DNA of 64,000 nucleotides from contig CAUJEM010000108.1 in assembly GCA_963169915.1 (NCBI GenBank), positions 1-64,000 on the forward strand, read 5' to 3'. The notes beneath the pieces are model-generated. The model searched no databases. It saw only the letters and a list, made by a program, of their open reading frames with translations, and was not told where the DNA came from. A program made the translations under genes and the position numbers. The stretch is from Myxococcota bacterium (GTDB lineage: Bacteria > Myxococcota_A > Polyangia > Polyangiales > Polyangiaceae). Below are positions 17,773 to 26,911 of this stretch, one piece after another (position 1 is the first letter of the stretch; every line of letters starts with the position of its first letter).

Positions 17773-19179
17773 TCACTGACCCTCCTGCTGTGCCGGCGGC
17801 GCCTCGGCCGCCTTCGGCGCGTCGGCTGCCTTCGGCGCGTCGGCTGCCTTCGGCGCCTCAGCCTCCTTCGGTGCCTTCGCGGCCTCCGCCGCCTCCGCCG
17901 CTTGCGCGTCGATGACCGAGATCTTCGCGCGCGCGCGGTTGATGAGCTCGTCCGTGTCGTCCGGGCCGAGCGTCCTTGGCCGCATCTTCTTGTACAGCTC
18001 GAGCTCCTCCACGGCCTTCTCCGCGGCCTGCTTCGGCGAGAGCCCTGGCAGGCCTTGGCCGAACAAGTAGAGCAGCCCCAAGTTGTAATGGACCTGCGCC
18101 AGCGAGGCGTCCTTGGCCACGACCCACTGCAGCTCCCTCAGGGCGTCTGCGCTGCGCCCCAGCAGCCGATAGGCGTCACCGAGGTTGAGCCGCGCCTGCA
18201 CGTGCGCGCGGTCGTACTTGAGCGCGCGCTCCAGGAGCGCCGCGGCAGCCGCGGCGTCCCCCGACTCCAGGTTGAAGGCAGCGAGCGCGACCGCGGCCTC
18301 GACGAGATCTGGCCGTAGCTCCAGCGCTCGCCCGAAATCCGCGAGCGCCCCCTGGCGTTGCCCACGCTCGCGCTGGATGAGCGCGCGCAGCAGCAGGGCC
18401 TCGGCGCTGTTCTTGTCTCTGGGCGGGTTCTCCGGGCCGTAGCCCTCCAGGATGCCCGCCAGGGCGTACAGCGCCAGATCCAGGCGACGAGCGCGGTAGT
18501 GATCGCGCGCGATGGTGATCATGGCGGGCCGGTAGTCCGGGTTCTTCTTCAGCGCCTCTTGGGCGAGCCGCTGGGCCTCCCCCGTCTCCCCTTTGATGGA
18601 CTTGACCTCTGCCAGCCCGGCGGTGAGCGCCGCGCTCTTGGGGAACTTGGCCTGCTGTCCCTCGAGGAAGCTCTCCGCCTCTCCGATGCGGTTGGTGCGC
18701 GCGAGCAAGCCCGCGTAGGCCACGAGCGCGGGCTCATAGTCCGCCACCACCGTCGTCGCCCGCCGGTACGCGTTCAGCGCGCCCGTCGCGTCCCCCAGGC
18801 GCTCGAGCACCACCCCGAGCGAGTAATGCGCTTGGTAAGCGTTGCCGTCCGCCTCTCCCGCCTTGAGGAACTGGGCCTTGGCGGTGTCCAGATCTCCCGA
18901 AGCGAAGGCGGTGATGCCAGCGTCGTAGGCGGCGGCCGCAGCGGCGCTCATCTTGGGGCGGTTCGCGCCAGAGTCCCCGCTGGACGGGGCGTCGTCGGCC
19001 GCGACCTGCGGGCCACCGGCGCCCGCCGTCACGTTGCTCCCGGCCCCCGTGGGTCGTCCCGAGGAGTCCACCTTCGGGTGCTCCGCCGGCTTGCCATTTC
19101 CACCACAAGCGACGACGGACAGGCCGAGCGCTACGAGCGCGGCGGAGTAGAGCGAGTGAAGGGAGCGGGTGCGTTGCAT
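17773..19179 (-). CDS. GltE-like TPR lipoprotein
   Basis: The protein has 468 residues. The signal peptide ends in VVACGG, giving lipidated Cys25 and probable outer membrane anchoring on the periplasmic side. A low-complexity linker (30-80) is followed by about eight tetratricopeptide repeats (85-400; for example AHYSLGVVLERLGDATGALNA and ARLNLGDAYRLLGRSADALRE). The tail is a Lys-Ala-Pro repeat. Size, lipidation and context match GltE (AglT) of the M. xanthus gliding complex. AGGAG precedes the ATG. A 10-base gap separates it from GltD upstream. Confidence 0.8.
   Translation of the reverse strand: MQRTRSLHSLYSAALVALGLSVVACGGNGKPAEHPKVDSSGRPTGAGSNVTAGAGGPQVAADDAPSSGDSGANRPKMSAAAAAAYDAGITAFASGDLDTAKAQFLKAGEADGNAYQAHYSLGVVLERLGDATGALNAYRRATTVVADYEPALVAYAGLLARTNRIGEAESFLEGQQAKFPKSAALTAGLAEVKSIKGETGEAQRLAQEALKKNPDYRPAMITIARDHYRARRLDLALYALAGILEGYGPENPPRDKNSAEALLLRALIQRERGQRQGALADFGRALELRPDLVEAAVALAAFNLESGDAAAAAALLERALKYDRAHVQARLNLGDAYRLLGRSADALRELQWVVAKDASLAQVHYNLGLLYLFGQGLPGLSPKQAAEKAVEELELYKKMRPRTLGPDDTDELINRARAKISVIDAQAAEAAEAAKAPKEAEAPKAADAPKAADAPKAAEAPPAQQEGQ
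17813..17866. repeat. 18-bp tandem repeat in the GltE-like C-terminal tail
   Basis: Two perfect and one imperfect copies of an 18-bp unit (TTCGGCGCGTCGGCTGCC on the plus strand) encode the PKAADA repeats of the tail. Copy changes would lengthen the tail by six residues. Confidence 0.8.
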
Positions 19180-19189
19180 GGGTTGGCTC

Positions 19190-22100
19190 CTAGTTGGCCG
19201 CCGCCGGGAGCGGTGCAGGGTCGCCCTTGGAGGGTGGGGTCACGGTCTGGCCCGGGCGCATCCTCAGGAACATTCCCTCCGTGTAGTTGAGGTCCTTGAC
19301 GGCCGAGGCGTAGGCCTTCATCTTGGCCTCACCGAGCACGTCCGTCAGGAAGGCGAGGCGCCGAATGGCGTGCACCACGGCGGGGCTGGACACCTTGAAC
19401 CGCCGTGACAGCACGATGGCTTGCCCGTACCGATCGACGAGGATGGTGTCCGCGCCAGCCAGCTCCTTGTCGCGCTGATCGCGCCACTCGTTCTGCTTCT
19501 TGACGCGGAAGGCGTCGGCCTTCTCCATGAGCTCGTCGTTGTCGCTGTTCTCGAGCTTCTCCAGCAGCCGCTCCTCAGCGGGCGTGAACATCACGAGCGC
19601 GGGCGCTCGAACGTTGTAGAGCCCCGTGCGCAGCGAGTCGTAGACCGCCCCCTGGCGCGACACCGCCGCCACCGTCCACTCTGGCGACAGGTAGGCGTCG
19701 ATGACGTGCTGGAGCTTGTCGTACCACTTCTTCGCCTCGGTGGCCTGCTTCCGGTAGGCCGTCAGCACCGCCACCGGATCGCCCTTGTAGCGGTGAAAGC
19801 CGGACTCATAGTCGTACTTCTGCACGAGCTCTGCGTCGAGCATGGTGTACTCGCCCTCCGCGGCCATCCCCGCCTCGAGCGACCCCAAGGCGGTGTTCTG
19901 GCCGTCCTTCACCGGCGACCACCGCTTGAAGGCCTCGAAGGCCTCGATGGTGTTGCGCCACCACTTGTTGGTGTCGGTGGCGCTCGCGGCCTTCTTCATC
20001 TTGGCGACCCAGTACGCCGCCTGGACCGCGAACCTCCCGGAGGACTCCTTGCCCTTGTTGGCGTTGTAGTACGTCTCCATGGCCGCCTGGGCCTTGCGTC
20101 GCGCGGCCTCGTTGGCGCCGGTGTCCGGGCTGTACTGATCCCAGCGCTTCAAGTCCGAGCTTGCCACGATGAAATCCGCCTCCGCCATCTCCGCCGGCGA
20201 GGCCCCCAGATCCCGATAGCGCTTGCGCGTGCGCTCCATGCCGCCGCCGTCCCCGAGGCTGGCGTAGAGCATCAGCGCCTGCTTGGCGGCCTCGCGTCGA
20301 TCGGCCGTCTTGAAGTGCTCGATGGAGCTAATCTTGTCGAAGGTCTCCCCGGCCTTCGGGTAGTTGAAGAACAGGACGTAGGAGCCCGCCAACGCGTCGT
20401 AGGCGCCCTTGAGGTAGCCCACCCGCTGCTCGTACTTGGCCGGGTCCGGCGCCACCGGCGGCTTCGCCTTCGGATCACCGACCTTGAGCCCCTGCAAGAG
20501 CTTCTCACTGCCGTACTTCGCGATGAACAGCTCGTACATGGCGATGGCCTTGTCGTACTCCCCCACCTGCTTGTACGCGTAGGCACCGTTCATCGCGGCC
20601 TCTGGGGCCTCATCGCGATCCGGCGCGGCGTCGAGCGCCACCTTGTACGCCGCGGCAGCCTCGCGCCACTTGGCGCGCTTGGCCGGTCCCTCCGGCAGCG
20701 CCTCGGCCTCCTTGAACAAGGCGGCGGCGTCAGCGTAGCGGCCAAAATCTAGGGTATTTTGGCGCAGCGGCCCCTCCTCCGCCTTCTGCTCCGGCGTCAG
20801 GGCACAGCTCTTGGCCTCGGTGAGCTTCCGCGCGGCGCCCACGTCCTTGGTGAGCGCGGCCATGTCGAAGAGCCGCTTCCAGGCCTTGTAGCCCCACTCG
20901 CTCTTGTTGCACTCGGCCTCGTAGAGCGGCCGGAAGCGGCGCTCCGCCTCGGCGAACTGGCCGTAGACGAAGAAGTAGTCCCCGGCCTGGAAGGCGTAAA
21001 GCAGCCCGTTTTGCCGTGGGTCTCGCTCCGCGGGCACCCGCGCGACGTACTCGTCGCGCGCGACGATGGTGTCCATCACCAAGGGCGGGACCGGCTCCTT
21101 CACGACCACGCGGTTGTCCCCCTCGCCGGTGAAGCGGACCTCGTCGCGCTTCTCCAGCCCCTCTTTACCGCCGCTCCGCTCGTGCTTCTTGTACTCGAAG
21201 TCCAGGAGCTGCTCCGCGATGGTGACGAGGTAGTAGCCGGCGTTCGTCTGATACTTGTCGTCCTCGTTGGAGTCACGGACCGCGACCGCCGAGGCCCGCG
21301 CCTGCTGGATCTCCTGCGCGCTCGGCGCGCGCCCGATCTTGAGCTGAAGGACGACCACCCAGTAGCGCGCGTCCGCGAGCCAGAACCGGCTCTCATACGC
21401 GTCCGTGGCGTTCGGATCCTGCTCGAGGTAGCCCTTCCACCCTGCCTCCGCGAGCCGATACTCCACGATGGCCTTGTCGATGAGCGCCACCTGCTCTCCA
21501 GGATCACTCCGCTCGGTCGCTTGATCCACGTACCGGCGCGCGTTGTTGGTGTGATCCGCCGCCGCGCGCTTGAGCCCGCTCTTGACGAGCTGCTCGGCCG
21601 TCTGGAGCGCCTCCGGGTCGTCGCGGTTGGCGTCCGTCCACGGCGTGTTGCCGACGTAATTCGCGAGCTTGGTGCGGGCCTCCAGCGCGCGCGCTGCGTA
21701 ATCCATCTTCGCCTCCGACCCATCCGGGGCGAGCTGCGAGAGCGCGTCGTACAGCTCCGCGACCTTGTTCTGCATGACGGGCGCGTCACGATCGTTCGGG
21801 AACCGCTTGAGCGTCAGCTCGAGCGTCGCGATCGCGTTGCGGTGGTGGGTGATCTCGATGAACTCCTGCGCGAGCGACTTGTAGATCTCCACCGTCCACT
21901 TCTTGTCCTGAGGGACGATGGCTGGATCTTGGACGCGCTGGATGGCGATCGCCATCTTCTGCTCGGCCATCAGCGGATCGCTCTCGGTGTCGAGCACGTC
22001 GCTGCGCGGGATGAGCGGATCCTCCGGCGGTGGGCCGTCGAAGTCCACATAGGTGAGCGACCCCGCGATGTACGTGTACGCCTCTTGCCGGAAGTCCGTC

Positions 22101-23338
22101 CCCGGATCTCCCGTCTTGGCCTCGATTTCATCCGTGTGCAGGAGCAAGCGGACGAACCACTCCACGCTGCTGCGGTAGCGCTGCTGCTTGTAGAAGGCCC
22201 ACGCCTGCTTGTACATGGAGACGCCGAACAGCGGCTCCGTCTTGTACTTCATCGCCTCTTCGTAGGCGGTGACGGCGCGGTTGAGGTTGTACGGGCCGCC
22301 GCGGGGGTCCACCTGATCGAAGTGGTAATTGCCAATCTGCCACCAGACCTCCGCGAGGTAGCGTGGCTCCTCGCCCGCCGGAACGGCCTGCTGGATGGGC
22401 GCGCACCCTTGGTAAGGGTTGGCGTAGCTGAGCTCTTCCACGTCACGCCGCGGGGGCTGCCCCGGCTTGGGCTTGGCCGCGGGCTTGAGCTTGGCGGCCT
22501 TGCGCTCTTGATCGAGCGGGATGGGGTGGTTGTTGTACCACTCGTTCCAGTACTTGTCGTCGTGGTCCTGCGGGAGCGGCTGCAGCGCGAGCTTGCCCTC
22601 CGCCGCGGGGTCTGGCTTGACCGTGTAGCGGTTACTGCACACGAGCGAGCGCCAGGCCTGTTGCCCTTCCTCGAGCCGGCCCGCGTCCGTCAGCGCGTGC
22701 CCCAGGTAGTAGTGGACCGCTGCCAGCTCCTCGTACTGGGGGAACTCCGTGATGATCCTCCGGTAGAGCGCGATGGCGGGCTTGATGTCCTGGCTCAGCT
22801 CCCCGCTGGTGCTGTCCCGCGCGACCTCTTCATACAGCGCGGCCAGGCGAAACATGGTGTCTGGCGTCGCCTGCGGATCGGCGTTCTCACCGCTGTACTT
22901 CGCGAGGAAGGCCTCGAGCTGCGCGATGGCGTCGCGACGCGCCTGAGCGAGGGCCTTCTTCTCGCGCACGAGCTCCTTGTCGAGCTCCGCGAGCACCCGG
23001 CGACGGCGCTCCTCGTAATGGTGCCGAACGATCTGGGTGAGCACCGCGCGGTACTCCTTACCGTGCTGCTCGTACTTGCGCGCCTCTCGGCTGAGCCGCT
23101 CGAAGGCGGCGCGCTGGGCGGCCGTCGGCGGAGCGGGCGGCGGGCTGACGCGCCGCTGCGCACTGGTGGGCGCCCCCGTCGTGGTGGCAGCGCTCGGCGG
23201 AGCGAGCGCCTCTTGGGTCGGCGCCGCTGACGTGGCCGGCGCGCCGGACGCCGCGGGGGTCTGCGACGACGCGAGCTGGGTGACCGACAGCGCTGCGAGC
23301 AACGCTAGGGTGGAGACGTTACGGGCTACGTGGCTCAT
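19190..23338 (-). CDS. GltD (AgmU)-like giant periplasmic TPR protein
   Basis: A 1382-residue protein with an N-terminal signal peptide (cleavage near ASSQT, about 26). An Ala/Pro-rich linker (30-75) and a coiled-coil segment rich in Glu, Arg and Lys (80-145) come next. The rest, to about 1300, is a series of TPR-like helical repeats (AIALYRRIITEFPQYEELA, AIATLELTLKRFPND, AIAMYELFIAKYG). Length and layout are close to GltD/AgmU, a periplasmic subunit of the Agl-Glt gliding machinery in M. xanthus. The ATG overlaps the upstream gene by ATGA. Such repeats most likely bind other subunits in the periplasm. Confidence 0.8.
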   Translation of the reverse strand: MSHVARNVSTLALLAALSVTQLASSQTPAASGAPATSAAPTQEALAPPSAATTTGAPTSAQRRVSPPPAPPTAAQRAAFERLSREARKYEQHGKEYRAVLTQIVRHHYEERRRRVLAELDKELVREKKALAQARRDAIAQLEAFLAKYSGENADPQATPDTMFRLAALYEEVARDSTSGELSQDIKPAIALYRRIITEFPQYEELAAVHYYLGHALTDAGRLEEGQQAWRSLVCSNRYTVKPDPAAEGKLALQPLPQDHDDKYWNEWYNNHPIPLDQERKAAKLKPAAKPKPGQPPRRDVEELSYANPYQGCAPIQQAVPAGEEPRYLAEVWWQIGNYHFDQVDPRGGPYNLNRAVTAYEEAMKYKTEPLFGVSMYKQAWAFYKQQRYRSSVEWFVRLLLHTDEIEAKTGDPGTDFRQEAYTYIAGSLTYVDFDGPPPEDPLIPRSDVLDTESDPLMAEQKMAIAIQRVQDPAIVPQDKKWTVEIYKSLAQEFIEITHHRNAIATLELTLKRFPNDRDAPVMQNKVAELYDALSQLAPDGSEAKMDYAARALEARTKLANYVGNTPWTDANRDDPEALQTAEQLVKSGLKRAAADHTNNARRYVDQATERSDPGEQVALIDKAIVEYRLAEAGWKGYLEQDPNATDAYESRFWLADARYWVVVLQLKIGRAPSAQEIQQARASAVAVRDSNEDDKYQTNAGYYLVTIAEQLLDFEYKKHERSGGKEGLEKRDEVRFTGEGDNRVVVKEPVPPLVMDTIVARDEYVARVPAERDPRQNGLLYAFQAGDYFFVYGQFAEAERRFRPLYEAECNKSEWGYKAWKRLFDMAALTKDVGAARKLTEAKSCALTPEQKAEEGPLRQNTLDFGRYADAAALFKEAEALPEGPAKRAKWREAAAAYKVALDAAPDRDEAPEAAMNGAYAYKQVGEYDKAIAMYELFIAKYGSEKLLQGLKVGDPKAKPPVAPDPAKYEQRVGYLKGAYDALAGSYVLFFNYPKAGETFDKISSIEHFKTADRREAAKQALMLYASLGDGGGMERTRKRYRDLGASPAEMAEADFIVASSDLKRWDQYSPDTGANEAARRKAQAAMETYYNANKGKESSGRFAVQAAYWVAKMKKAASATDTNKWWRNTIEAFEAFKRWSPVKDGQNTALGSLEAGMAAEGEYTMLDAELVQKYDYESGFHRYKGDPVAVLTAYRKQATEAKKWYDKLQHVIDAYLSPEWTVAAVSRQGAVYDSLRTGLYNVRAPALVMFTPAEERLLEKLENSDNDELMEKADAFRVKKQNEWRDQRDKELAGADTILVDRYGQAIVLSRRFKVSSPAVVHAIRRLAFLTDVLGEAKMKAYASAVKDLNYTEGMFLRMRPGQTVTPPSKGDPAPLPAAAN

Positions 23339-25752
23339 TGGGCCTCGGCGTCGTCGAGCACTTCACGCAGCTCGTCGTTGAGTTTCTGATCTTCCAGGGC
23401 ACGTTCACGTTGCAGGTCCCGCACGCGGAGGCGCTGGGTCTCACGCGTCTCCCAGGCGTGCTGGGCCACCCCGACGTCCGCGCGCAGCACCACGCTCTTG
23501 AGCCGATCACGCACGAGCGCGAAGCTGCGCATGGCGGCCTCCCCGACGACCACACGGGCCTCGCTGTCGAGCGCGTCGAGCTGCACCGAGTAGGCCTCGA
23601 GGTTGGCGGCCTCGCGCGCGACCTCCTCCTTCAGGGAGCGAGCGCGCTCGTCCGCGGTGCGAGACAAGGACTGGCGAGTGGTGTCCAAGCGACCCTCCAG
23701 CGCGTCCGCCTTGGTGAGCAGCGGCTGGATACTCCGCGCATACTCCGCGGCGTCCGCGCCATCCGCGCCCCCCGCGCAGAGGGCGACCTCCCGCGCGAAC
23801 AAGGTGTGAAACTCGCGGCGCGTGGCCTCGTCGTCGATGAAGCGCTGATCCCCGAAGCCAATTTGTACGCGGCCCACCTCGACCATCTCCTGGTAGCTCT
23901 TGATGCGCCGGCGGTAGTCCGCCAGCTGGCGCTCTTGCTCGGCGATCTCCGCCTCGAAGCGCTTGCGGCTCTCCGCCTCCACGCTCCCAGGCCGCGCCTC
24001 GGCGTCCTTGAGCACCCGCCGCAGCCCGTTGACCAGGGCCTGGAGGGAGTCCGCTTCGAGGGTGAGCCGCTGGAGCTGCTGGGAGATGCGGTTCCACTGT
24101 TGCTCGCCGCTCGCGTCGCGCCGCGCAAACTCGCCGCTGGTGACGGGCACCATCCCGAGGCGCTTCATCAGCGCACGCCGCTTGGCGCGGACGTCACGCA
24201 GCTCTCCGCTGCCACCCGAGCCAGCGACGTCGTCCAGGCCCTCCGCCAAGGCGCGGCGCGCGCGCCCCACCTGGTTGGCGGCGCCGGTGGCGAGCCGAAG
24301 CTGGGCGAGCAGCTCTGGGAAGGCGCGCACCCGCGTGGGCGAGGCGAGGGCTGCCCCCAGCTTCGCCGCGAGCAGGCGCGTACGGCGGACCAGATCCCGC
24401 GAGCGCGCCGCGTCGTCGATCACGGCGAACACGCGGTCATCGGCGGCGGCCTCACGCGCCCACTTCAGCGCCAAGGACGGCAAGCCGGCGCTGGCCTGCT
24501 CGGCCGGATCCTGCACGAACGCGTCGTAGTAGACCCCCGGATCTTTCACCTCGGTCAGGAAGCGCGTGACCTGCTCCCGGATGGGGTCGAAGCGCGAGCG
24601 GATCCCCTCGTAGATCTCCAGAGCCTCCCGATATTGGCCGGCCCGGAGCATCAAGTCCGCCTTCAACAGCGTCCCGTCCGCGAGCTCCGCGGTGTCCGGA
24701 TCGGCCAGAGTCAGCACCTCCAGCGCGCGCTGCGCTCGCGGATAGTCCGCGAGCCGGACGTACACCCACGCCAGCTCGAAGAGCATCGTGCTGAACTCCG
24801 GCGAGCCACGATCCACGTGACCGTAGGCGTCGGCCGCGTCGAGGTACTGCTCCGTCTCGTAGAGCAGCCGCCCCACCGCCATCCACGCCAGATCCACCAC
24901 GTGCCGGTCGGCCGCGGTCTTGGCGGGGAGGCGGGTCATCTCCATGAACTTGTTGACGGCGGCAGCGTAGCGGCCGCCGTCCGGGGCGGGTGCCGGGGCC
25001 GGGCCCGCTGCCGGAGCCCCCGCCACCGGAGCCCCTGCCGCCGGAGCGCTGGGGAGCGGCGCGGGGCTCGCTTCCTTCACGAGGATGACGCCGAGGAGGT
25101 ATTGCGCCTGCAGGGCGTAGGCGGAGCTCGCGGGGACCGCGCTGGCAGAGGCCTTCGCCGCGGCGTAGTCCCGCTTGGCGAAATAGGCCTTCCCTCGCGC
25201 ATACTGCAGCGAGCCGCTGGCATCCGACGACGGCAAGCTCGACAGCTTGCTCAAGATGACGTCGATGTCCTCGAGCCGATCGGTCCGCAGCGCGATGTCC
25301 ACCAAGCGGCTCAGCGAGCGGCCCGCGAAGGCCGAGTACGCGGCCTGCGCCCCGCGGTCGACGAGCGAGGCGTACTCCCGCTTGGCCGACAGGAGCTGCT
25401 CCGACTCGAAGTACGCCTCCGCAAGAAGAAAGGTGGCGTCCGCCGCGGCCGTGGCCGGCACCTTGCCTTGGCGGTGGAGCTCCACGACTTGACACAGCAC
25501 CTCGATGGCGCGCTCGTAGTCCTTCGTGCGCAGCAGCACCTCACCGCGCGCGATGCGCTCCGAGGCGGTGAGCGCCTTCGGGCCCTTGGAGCTGGCAGCG
25601 TTGACCTTCTCGACCGTCGCCTCCGCCGCGGCGATGTCCTTGTCCGCGCGCGCGCGCGCGGCAGAGGCCGAGAGCGCGAGCGCGGCGCCCGGCACCAGCC
25701 AAGCGCCGAACAGGGCCACCAGCGCAGGGCCGATGACGCGCTGGCTTCTCAT
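23335..25752 (-). CDS. GltC-like periplasmic TPR and coiled-coil protein
   Basis: An 805-residue protein with a signal peptide (cleavage near GAALA, about 26). Residues 45-450 contain degenerate TPRs (FLLAEAYFESEQLLSAKREY, LFELAWVYVRLADYPRAQRAL). A long charged coiled-coil occupies roughly 545-800, ending in acidic DDAEAQ. GltC of M. xanthus is also a periplasmic TPR protein; the match here rests on layout and operon context more than on a diagnostic motif. The ATG at 25752 shares one base with the upstream stop (TGATG); the GTG at 25755 is the alternative. Confidence 0.65.
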   Translation of the reverse strand: MRSQRVIGPALVALFGAWLVPGAALALSASAARARADKDIAAAEATVEKVNAASSKGPKALTASERIARGEVLLRTKDYERAIEVLCQVVELHRQGKVPATAAADATFLLAEAYFESEQLLSAKREYASLVDRGAQAAYSAFAGRSLSRLVDIALRTDRLEDIDVILSKLSSLPSSDASGSLQYARGKAYFAKRDYAAAKASASAVPASSAYALQAQYLLGVILVKEASPAPLPSAPAAGAPVAGAPAAGPAPAPAPDGGRYAAAVNKFMEMTRLPAKTAADRHVVDLAWMAVGRLLYETEQYLDAADAYGHVDRGSPEFSTMLFELAWVYVRLADYPRAQRALEVLTLADPDTAELADGTLLKADLMLRAGQYREALEIYEGIRSRFDPIREQVTRFLTEVKDPGVYYDAFVQDPAEQASAGLPSLALKWAREAAADDRVFAVIDDAARSRDLVRRTRLLAAKLGAALASPTRVRAFPELLAQLRLATGAANQVGRARRALAEGLDDVAGSGGSGELRDVRAKRRALMKRLGMVPVTSGEFARRDASGEQQWNRISQQLQRLTLEADSLQALVNGLRRVLKDAEARPGSVEAESRKRFEAEIAEQERQLADYRRRIKSYQEMVEVGRVQIGFGDQRFIDDEATRREFHTLFAREVALCAGGADGADAAEYARSIQPLLTKADALEGRLDTTRQSLSRTADERARSLKEEVAREAANLEAYSVQLDALDSEARVVVGEAAMRSFALVRDRLKSVVLRADVGVAQHAWETRETQRLRVRDLQRERALEDQKLNDELREVLDDAEAQ

Positions 25753-26543
25753 CACTTGGCCCCTGCACCCACGGAGAAGCCGCCGCTGGCCGCAGAGCCC
25801 GAGCCGCCCTTGGCGGGGGTCGCCGCGGAGTCTCCCTCCGTGATCCCCCGGAGCTTCTCGATGAAGCGCAGCGCGGGGCGCTGCTCGAGCGGCGTCGTTA
25901 CCCCACCCTTCTCATAGACGGACGCCGACACTTGCAGCGCCTTGCCCTCCGTGAGGGTGAAGGAATGGCTGGCCTTGACCTCGAAGCGGTAGCCCCGCAA
26001 GTACGAGAACACCCCGTAGCCATGGCCACGGAGCTGCACGAGCACCTGCACCGTGTGGTCGCCCGGCGGGACCGGCCCGGCGAAGATGGGGATCTCCGTC
26101 TGCGCAGCGAGCGCGCCGGTATCGTCCGCGTTGTTGTACTGGACGGCGCCGTCGAGCACGACCGTCACCTTCGTGACCCGGAACGCGTTGCTCAGGTCGT
26201 TGGCGAACTTGATCTCCGCGCGCGAGCCGCCGATCCCGCCGGCGAGGATGGTGTCGCTGAGGAGGCTGAGGCGGGTGCGGCTGCGCCGGATTTGCTCCTT
26301 GAGCTCGTCGATGCGCGTCTCCAGATCACGGAGCCGAACCGCAAAAGTGGAACCATCCACTGGCGCCGTAGCCGCGGTGCTCGCCGCGCCGCTCGACGCC
26401 GCGGGGATCGCGCTCGTCGCTGGCGTCGCGGGGGTCGCGCTCTTCGCTGGCGCCGGTGCCGCCGCCGGTGCCTGAGCGAGCGCCGACAGAGACACGGGGG
26501 CGACCGCCAGCAGCGTCACCATGATAGAGTTCCAAACGCGCAT
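25752..26543 (-). CDS. Periplasmic coiled-coil/beta-domain protein, first gene of Glt-like operon
   Basis: A 263-residue protein starting at ATG 26543 behind GAGGGAG. The signal peptide ends near LSALAQA (about 24). A Pro/Ala/Thr-rich stretch (25-70) is followed by a heptad-like segment (FAVRLRDLETRIDELKEQI, about 78-100) and a beta-rich domain (100-235) with VTVVLDGAVQYNN and PVPPGDHTVQVLVQLRG, reminiscent of a PEGA-like or immunoglobulin-like fold. Similar Ala/Pro-rich myxobacterial proteins are often mislabelled dihydrolipoamide acetyltransferase; no lipoyl or catalytic motif is present. Probably a structural envelope component. Confidence 0.72.
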   Translation of the reverse strand: MRVWNSIMVTLLAVAPVSLSALAQAPAAAPAPAKSATPATPATSAIPAASSGAASTAATAPVDGSTFAVRLRDLETRIDELKEQIRRSRTRLSLLSDTILAGGIGGSRAEIKFANDLSNAFRVTKVTVVLDGAVQYNNADDTGALAAQTEIPIFAGPVPPGDHTVQVLVQLRGHGYGVFSYLRGYRFEVKASHSFTLTEGKALQVSASVYEKGGVTTPLEQRPALRFIEKLRGITEGDSAATPAKGGSGSAASGGFSVGAGAK

Positions 26544-26911
26544 GGGCTCCCTCTTCCTGAGTATCGGCGGAGCATCCACGACTTCTGGCGCTCCGTCGAC
26601 GCCTTTATGTTCGGGTTCGAGCCGAACTGCAACCATCACCGGGCCTTGGACCGACTGGTCCGCGCCGAAAGACTAGCAAGACCTCCAGCACAACGCAACG
26701 CGTCAATCGGTGGTCGGGCGCCTTCCTGGAGGCTGCCTCCAGGCGGGGCTCGGGCCGAGAACGCCTAGCGCGACCCGTCGCTTTCGAGGGATAGATCGAT
26801 CGCTGTGTCCGCGCGTCCCACCCCTCACCGTGCCGTGGGCGTCCTTCTCCCCGAGCGTTCCTCGCTGGAGTGGGGGGCGTGGCTACTGGCCCGGCAGCCG
26901 CTGGGGATGCC
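26544..26911. promoter_or_regulatory. Divergent intergenic region between glt-like operon and sigma factor
   Basis: These 368 bases separate two divergent transcription units and should hold both promoters. On the minus strand TTGCGT, 17 bases and TAGTCT (about 26672-26700) form a weak candidate promoter for the glt-like operon. A perfect palindrome lies at 26725-26743. No coding potential with a convincing start was found, although longer in-frame starts for both genes (26639 and 26870) exist. Confidence 0.5.
26725..26743. repeat. Perfect 8-3-8 inverted repeat
   Basis: CCTGGAGG, CTG, CCTCCAGG. It lies roughly midway between the divergent start codons of the glt-like operon and the sigma factor. 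It could be an operator or form a hairpin in either leader. No run of T follows, so it is not an intrinsic terminator. Confidence 0.6.

Noticed and set aside
20759-25917. Very long plus-strand frames (823 and 859 residues) opposite the TPR genes
   Set aside because: They mirror codon bias of the true genes; products show no signal peptide, domain or ribosome binding site.
25752-26543. Annotation as dihydrolipoamide acetyltransferase
   Set aside because: Only Ala/Pro-rich composition suggests it; there is no lipoyl domain, no catalytic HxxxDG motif, and a signal peptide is present.
26600-26640. tRNA-like GTTCGAG stretch
   Set aside because: No cloverleaf could be formed around it; no tRNA was recognised in the window.
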